Assembly: GCA_023362775.1 (NCBI GenBank)
Contig: JALMGJ010000001.1
Span: forward strand, 90,460,501 to 90,524,500
DNA from: Charina bottae
Taxonomy: Eukaryota; Chordata; Lepidosauria; Squamata; Charinaidae
Direction: 5' to 3'
DNA: 64,000 bases
Of this stretch, positions 59,270 through 64,000 are shown one piece after another. Made by a program: the position numbers and the translations under genes. Position 1 is the stretch's first letter; each line of letters begins with the position of its first letter. Under the pieces are notes generated by a model that was not told the DNA's origin, ran no database searches, and saw only the letters and a list, made by a program, of their open reading frames with translations.

Positions 59270-60190
59270 GGCTTTAATTGCAAGAAACTTCGCTTTCTCG
59301 GATTTCGCACTGGCTTTCACACACCATGCTAACGTTGCCTAGTGTTAACCTTGGTTAGTTTTTTGTGACTAAGTGTGTTGTGCATACCCAGTCTCTTTGG
59401 TTAGTTCATGGTTCAATGTATTGTACAATCCAGCTTCCCTGATGTTGTCTCTTTAAGGAAAGAAAAGTTCAGCCCTCTTTTGGCTCACACGTGGGTGTCT
59501 TTACAGCAGAGAGTGCCAAGCCAAACAACACAGATCCCCTCCCTCATCACATTTATATATCCAGCCTGCTGAGACTGGATCTCTCTGGCTCAGAAAATAT
59601 TTGGCAACTGCAGAAAAAAAAAGCATGTGTGGGTTTGATTGCTGTTCCTTTCCTTAACCACTGTGGTAGTGGTGGTGAAAGTTCTCAGGACTACGATAAA
59701 ACTTTTTTTTTAAAGGAATGACTCTCTGTGAATAGAAAAGGCAATTCAAACTCCACTTAGAAGATTATTCAGTGAGCAAGTGACTTAGTGAGATACTCAC
59801 TGAAGCATTTATATTTCACTCATTTCTAAAGGCTGGTGTGTGTCCCATAATTTGGTCTGTTTTCTTTAGTTGAAATTTGTTTCAATAGAGGAACTACATA
59901 AGCAGTGAAACGATCATGCAAATATTATAGATAATGTATGAGAACATCTCTGAGAACTTGGTTAAGTGTCAAGATGCACATCAAGAGCAAAAAGAGTGTG
60001 CAGTGAAAAGCACAAAGCAGATACCATTGCTTTGGTAGGCTGCCCAGTTGCCTTGAAAAACAACAGAACTAAGCTGGGGTGATAGACAATACCTTGGGAG
60101 ACTAGCGATGGTGGGAGCAGTCTCACCAGTTCACCTTTTGGTAAATGTAGCGTTTGTTTTGTCAGTATCCATGCTTGCTATGGAAGCCTT
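59270..60190. other. No gene or repeat recognised
   Basis: Non-coding; short chance frames only. Confidence 0.5.
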
Positions 60191-60197
60191 TTGAGAA

Positions 60198-60554
60198 TAG
60201 CCTACCATACGTCCCGTTTTGAATGGGACAGTCCCGTTTTTTAAGCATTTTTCAATCGTCCCGTCGTTTTCATAAAAATCTCAATTTTGTCCCATTTTTC
60301 AAACCCGGCGGAAATAGCGTGGAAGGAGGATCTGAGCCGGAGCGCGGACTGGGGGGCGGGGTTTGCAGGCGGGAGCCAATCGCATGGACCAGGGGGTGGG
60401 GTTTGCAGGCGGGAGCCAATCACGCGGATCGGGGGCGGGTTTGCAGGTGGGAGCCAATCGCACGGACCGGGGGCGGGGACCCGTCTTTTTCATGAATTCG
60501 GAATATTACATAAGACCCCATCCCGTTTTGCCATCTTGAAATATGGTCAGCCTA
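60198..60554 (+). mobile_element. hAT-like element with GC-box/CCAAT repeats, second copy
   Basis: Ends TAGCCTACCATACGTCCCG and, inverted, TAGGCTGACCATATTTC. Exact 8-bp duplication TTTGAGAA at 60190-60197 and 60555-60562. The core has three units with GTTTGCAGGCGGGAGCCAAT or close variants at 60361, 60401 and 60439. It lacks about 60 bp of the core present in the copy at 54762. Confidence 0.92.
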
Positions 60555-61048
60555 TTTGAGAAGCACCTACAACATATCCCCAAATGTCTTAACATGCCTA
60601 CTTCTGTTCTATTCAATAAAACAGTATATTCTGGCTGAACTGCACCTTCTAATTTGTCTCCTGCATTTCATGCAATTGATATAAATAGGGTTACCAGATC
60701 TGGCCTGTATTATTTCTGATTTTTTGCACATAGTCTTAACTTGCTTTACAGAAGCACCTTGGACTTAAACCCTTCTCAGCTAGTGGATATGTAGAGATCT
60801 ATATAAGTTATCAGCTGACTTGCTGATATAACTTGCTTGTTAGGTTTGCGCAATGCATTTGTTGATGCCTTAATAGAGTTGGGTAGGTGGTGGTACACTG
60901 TATTCTGAGAACCCAGCCCTTATTTTAGTATGCTGTGTGAACTGGTCTATCGCATTAGGCCATAATATGGTTTATTTGTTTGGGCACAGCATATGAACAC
61001 AGCAATTGTATGTTCTTAACTTCAGTTTAGCATATTGTGAGAACCCTA

Positions 61049-61166
61049 AGGCTACCAGATCTGGACTGCAAAATTGTGACAACCACTAAATTGCAGAGAT
61101 ACAGAAAACTTTAATTTTTGCCATCAAGTAGTCATACGGATTTTTGCAGCCCAGATTTAGTAGCCC
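61049..61166. repeat. Copy of the CCAGATCTGG-type palindromic repeat, both ends
   Basis: Starts AGGCTACCAGATCTGGACTG and ends, inverted, AGGGCTACTAAATCTGGGCT, so it has terminal inverted repeats of about 25 bp. A lone end is at 60688-60706. Family not recognised. Confidence 0.65.
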
Positions 61167-63877
61167 TGTTGTAATGATCTTACTGTGGAAAGTACCATAA
61201 TTATGACTTTGGTACAGCCTTGTCAGGATTAGCTGTTATTGTGGTATCCAGAGTTTGTTTTGATCCAACTCTGTACTTCATAGGGTTAAAGTTTCCCAAG
61301 GGAGGGCCATGTTAGCCTTTTGGATAAATTTTAAGGTGCCACAAAACTCTGTTGAAACTGAATTAAGCCTCATTATGTCTCACTTATTTCTGAGTCCAGC
61401 ATCATCATTCATCATCATTGGCGATCACTCGTAGCCGAGTAAGATTGTCTTCCAAGGGTAAAATTTTAACAGTGGATCCATAAGCAGCTTCCTGTAGATT
61501 CAGTTCTAGAACTAAAGCACAAAGAACAACTCTTCTGAGAAGCAGCCATCCTGTTATTTAGAGGGAGACAGAAATGTACCATTTGAGTCTGCTTTTATGG
61601 AAGGAAAGTTTTGTACACTTATTACCGAGGCATTCCAACAAAGAGGGTTTTTTCCTTTACTACAACTATTTTGTATTTAATTTCTTAAGAAAAATAGTAC
61701 AATGTGGAAAACATGGAATACAGGGAGTTACACACAACAGACATCATTTCAGCTCCCTTTTTTAAAATTGTGTGTTAGTGACAGAGCAGTTTAACCAGAA
61801 AAATGTTGTTTGGAAGCACCACTGGTGCTATTCCAGAGAAGGACAGTGTTTCAGCAATGGGAAACTGACAAATGTAGTATTTGGACTGATATGACTAAGT
61901 TAACATTTATGGGGAATAGAACAACTTATCAAATTCGGTTTTTGAAACAATAAAAACAATTTTGAACTTAACATTCCTGATTTAAAACTCATTCACTTCT
62001 TGTAGCTGGAAATTAAGAGAATAGCTACTAGAATTTCACACTTAAAGACATCTGCTTTGCAGAATGCGAAACATACCAACCAAATAGTTAAAATCAAATA
62101 CCAGAAAATTTCTTTTGTCCAATAGACACTCATCCCGTATGAAGTTGCGCCTTGGGTTTTTAAAATGAAATATGGAGGGCTTTCCATCTGTAATGTGGAA
62201 TGGAAGGATGCCTCAGGGTGTTTTGCAGAGCACTGTTAACGGTGGTTATGTAACTAGTAGCAGCCACATCCTCTCAAAATTGCTTATTGAACTTTACATA
62301 GAAGAATGTGGATTAGACAAATATGACAACATGCCCAAGACCAGTTAACATGGATTAAGTATTTTAATCTTAAGTATTTTGACTGTTGCAGTTATCAAAT
62401 AATTTTTTCCACCTATTCAGTGTACGTATGCTTCTTAAGTAAGAATCCTAATCTATTATTAGGGATAACAGTCTTCCAGATTAGTTAATACAGAGTACAC
62501 AATTGAGACTTCCAGCATGTCAAGTGCCTCCTCTTGATCTATTGTTTCTGCTACTTTTTAAATCGAGTTTTAATCTGGTGCTTTTTTGCCCTGCTGAGTA
62601 ATTTACATGTTTTAATATTTGTATACTTTTGTTGATTTTTGCTTTATTTTTGTAAACAATCCTCAGGTCAAAGATAAGCTTCTTAATAACAAACAAAGAA
62701 GTCCCACTGATATAGTACAGTAAAGTAGCTTAAAAACGAATGGTGAAGGATTTCCAGTTATTGAAAGCATAATTATTAAAATCTTTATTTACTAGGTGAC
62801 TACAGGCAGATATCAAAAATCTGATTTTAGACCAACATGCTAACACTTTGCTTAGTGGCAGCATTCAATATTTTATAACTGGTCGAACACAAGTCTCAGC
62901 TGTGTTGCACGTGCTCATTTTGTTAGAAGAGCACAGAATGTTGGCAAAAGATCCTTTTTTTCCCTTAGTGAAAAGCGCAAAGGAAAGTTGGCCATTGACC
63001 TACTATGAGAATGTGGTGATCCTTGGCTCAGAGGTAGCCACAAATTGCTTTAGCTTTGGATGTTAGAAAATGAACTGGGAGGGTCCATAGCTTTGTAGCA
63101 GTGCATACCCATTACATATAGAAGATCCCAGGTTTAGTTTTTGGGATTTTCAGTGGCAAGCATCTTGGTTAGCAGGGCAGGAAAAGATCTCTACTTGATA
63201 TGTTGGAGTATTTCTGTCAATTAAAAAATTCCAGGATTTTAAAACCTTTATTCTTAAAAATGAGTAAAGGATAAAAGTGCATCTGCATCTGCATCTGCAT
63301 CATCATCTGTATTTGTATATTGCTACATTCCACAAGAACTCATTTTGGTGCAAAGTTAAAACAAAGAACAAAATACTGTACTGTATAGTAAATCAATAAA
63401 CCAATATACTAAAAGCAATAAGCAATGGATCACATAACAACCACCACCACCACCACCACCATTTTACTGCATCTTTCAACAAGGTGCAACCATTTCAAAA
63501 GGTGAATCCATTAAAACCTCACAATATCAAAGACAAACAGTAAATACAAATATTTACAAAATAAAATATGAACAATACAAAAATATAACAACCTAGCAAA
63601 AACCAATCAATTTACAATAACTAAAGTAGCAAGATCAATTAAACATGTAATCATACACCATATTAAAATTACTACTAAAATAATTCAACTGAAAATGCAT
63701 AAACAATAAAATATTTTAGTTGCCTGGCTAAAATAATACATTTTTCTATATTCACCAGGCCATGGTCAGCTTCTTTGACTATACCCAAGAATGAGTTAAA
63801 TGTTTTTAAACCCTTCTTAAATATGTTAAAATCATGCTGTCCAAAGAAGGCTAGGGAGTTGATCCCATAGGCTAAGA
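61167..63877. other. No gene recognised
   Basis: AT-rich non-coding sequence. A phrase GGCGATCACTCGTAGCCGAG at 61420-61440 looks like part of an interspersed repeat I cannot name. Microsatellites: a CATCTG run near 63280-63305 and (CCA)n at 63441-63462. Confidence 0.45.
63441..63462. repeat. (CCA)n microsatellite
   Basis: Seven CCA units. Confidence 0.9.
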
Positions 63878-64000
63878 AAGAGCTTTCCAATCTGTGTGTC
63901 GTGACACGTTAGTGTGTCGGCTGCAGTGTCTGGGTGTGTCATGGCTGCTGCTGCCTCCAAGCCCTGCCAGGATTCCGCGCAGGTCCTAGTGCCTGCCTTG
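63878..64000. mobile_element. Short hAT element, cut by window end
   Basis: Starts AGAGCTTTCCAATCTGTGTG and continues GTCGTGACACGTTAGTGTGT, the start of the 14891/16452 family. Its interior (GCTGCTGCTGCCTCCAAGCC) differs, so it is a related subfamily. The second end lies outside the window. Confidence 0.7.

Noticed and set aside
63441..63462. CRISPR-like or coding repeat
   Set aside because: Simple CCA microsatellite; no spacer structure exists anywhere in the window.

Overview
The window is vertebrate nuclear DNA, most likely from a squamate reptile (lizard or snake). The evidence is the repeat content: BovB/RTE LINEs, CR1 LINEs, Penelope-like fragments, tRNA-headed SINEs with BovB-like tails (Sauria type), a 5S-rRNA-headed SINE, and many short hAT-type elements with 8-bp target duplications. 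There are no operons, ribosome binding sites or prokaryotic signals. I cannot assign a species or chromosome.

One protein-coding gene can be built on the + strand from splice signals and reading phase. Four exons (3384-3545, 5150-5216, 7392-7455, 26047-26783) join with matching phases into an open frame of at least 336 codons. It has a short outer N-terminus, one membrane segment, a juxtamembrane Cys, a Lys-rich stop-transfer stretch and a long polar tail with five tyrosine motifs. This is the plan of a PAG1/LIME1-type transmembrane adaptor, and LIME1 is the closer candidate. The last exon(s) were not found with confidence; four weak candidates are recorded as a finding.

Layout: 1-3.4 kb, CR1 tail and a 5'-truncated BovB with an 11-bp duplication. 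3.4-26.8 kb, the gene; its 18.6-kb third intron holds SINEs, a 1.2-kb GC-rich hAT element, two ETS-motif-rich hAT elements, Penelope and CR1 pieces and a pair of LTR-like direct repeats. 26.8-47 kb, downstream sequence with CR1, SINE and hAT insertions and one CpG-rich promoter-like patch (30172-30386). 47.7-51.7 kb, a near full-length but inactivated BovB interrupted by a CR1. 51.7-64 kb, mostly unannotated AT-rich DNA with hAT elements, including an inverted pair of elements that carry GC-box/CCAAT repeats.

Most long open frames in the GC-rich region (13.2-14.4 kb) are artefacts of tandem repeats. The main things to follow up are the split adaptor gene, short DNA transposons that carry arrays of promoter-type motifs (GC-box+CCAAT; ETS+E2F-like) with well preserved CpGs, and the isolated CpG-rich patch with ZNF143-like and YY1-like motifs.
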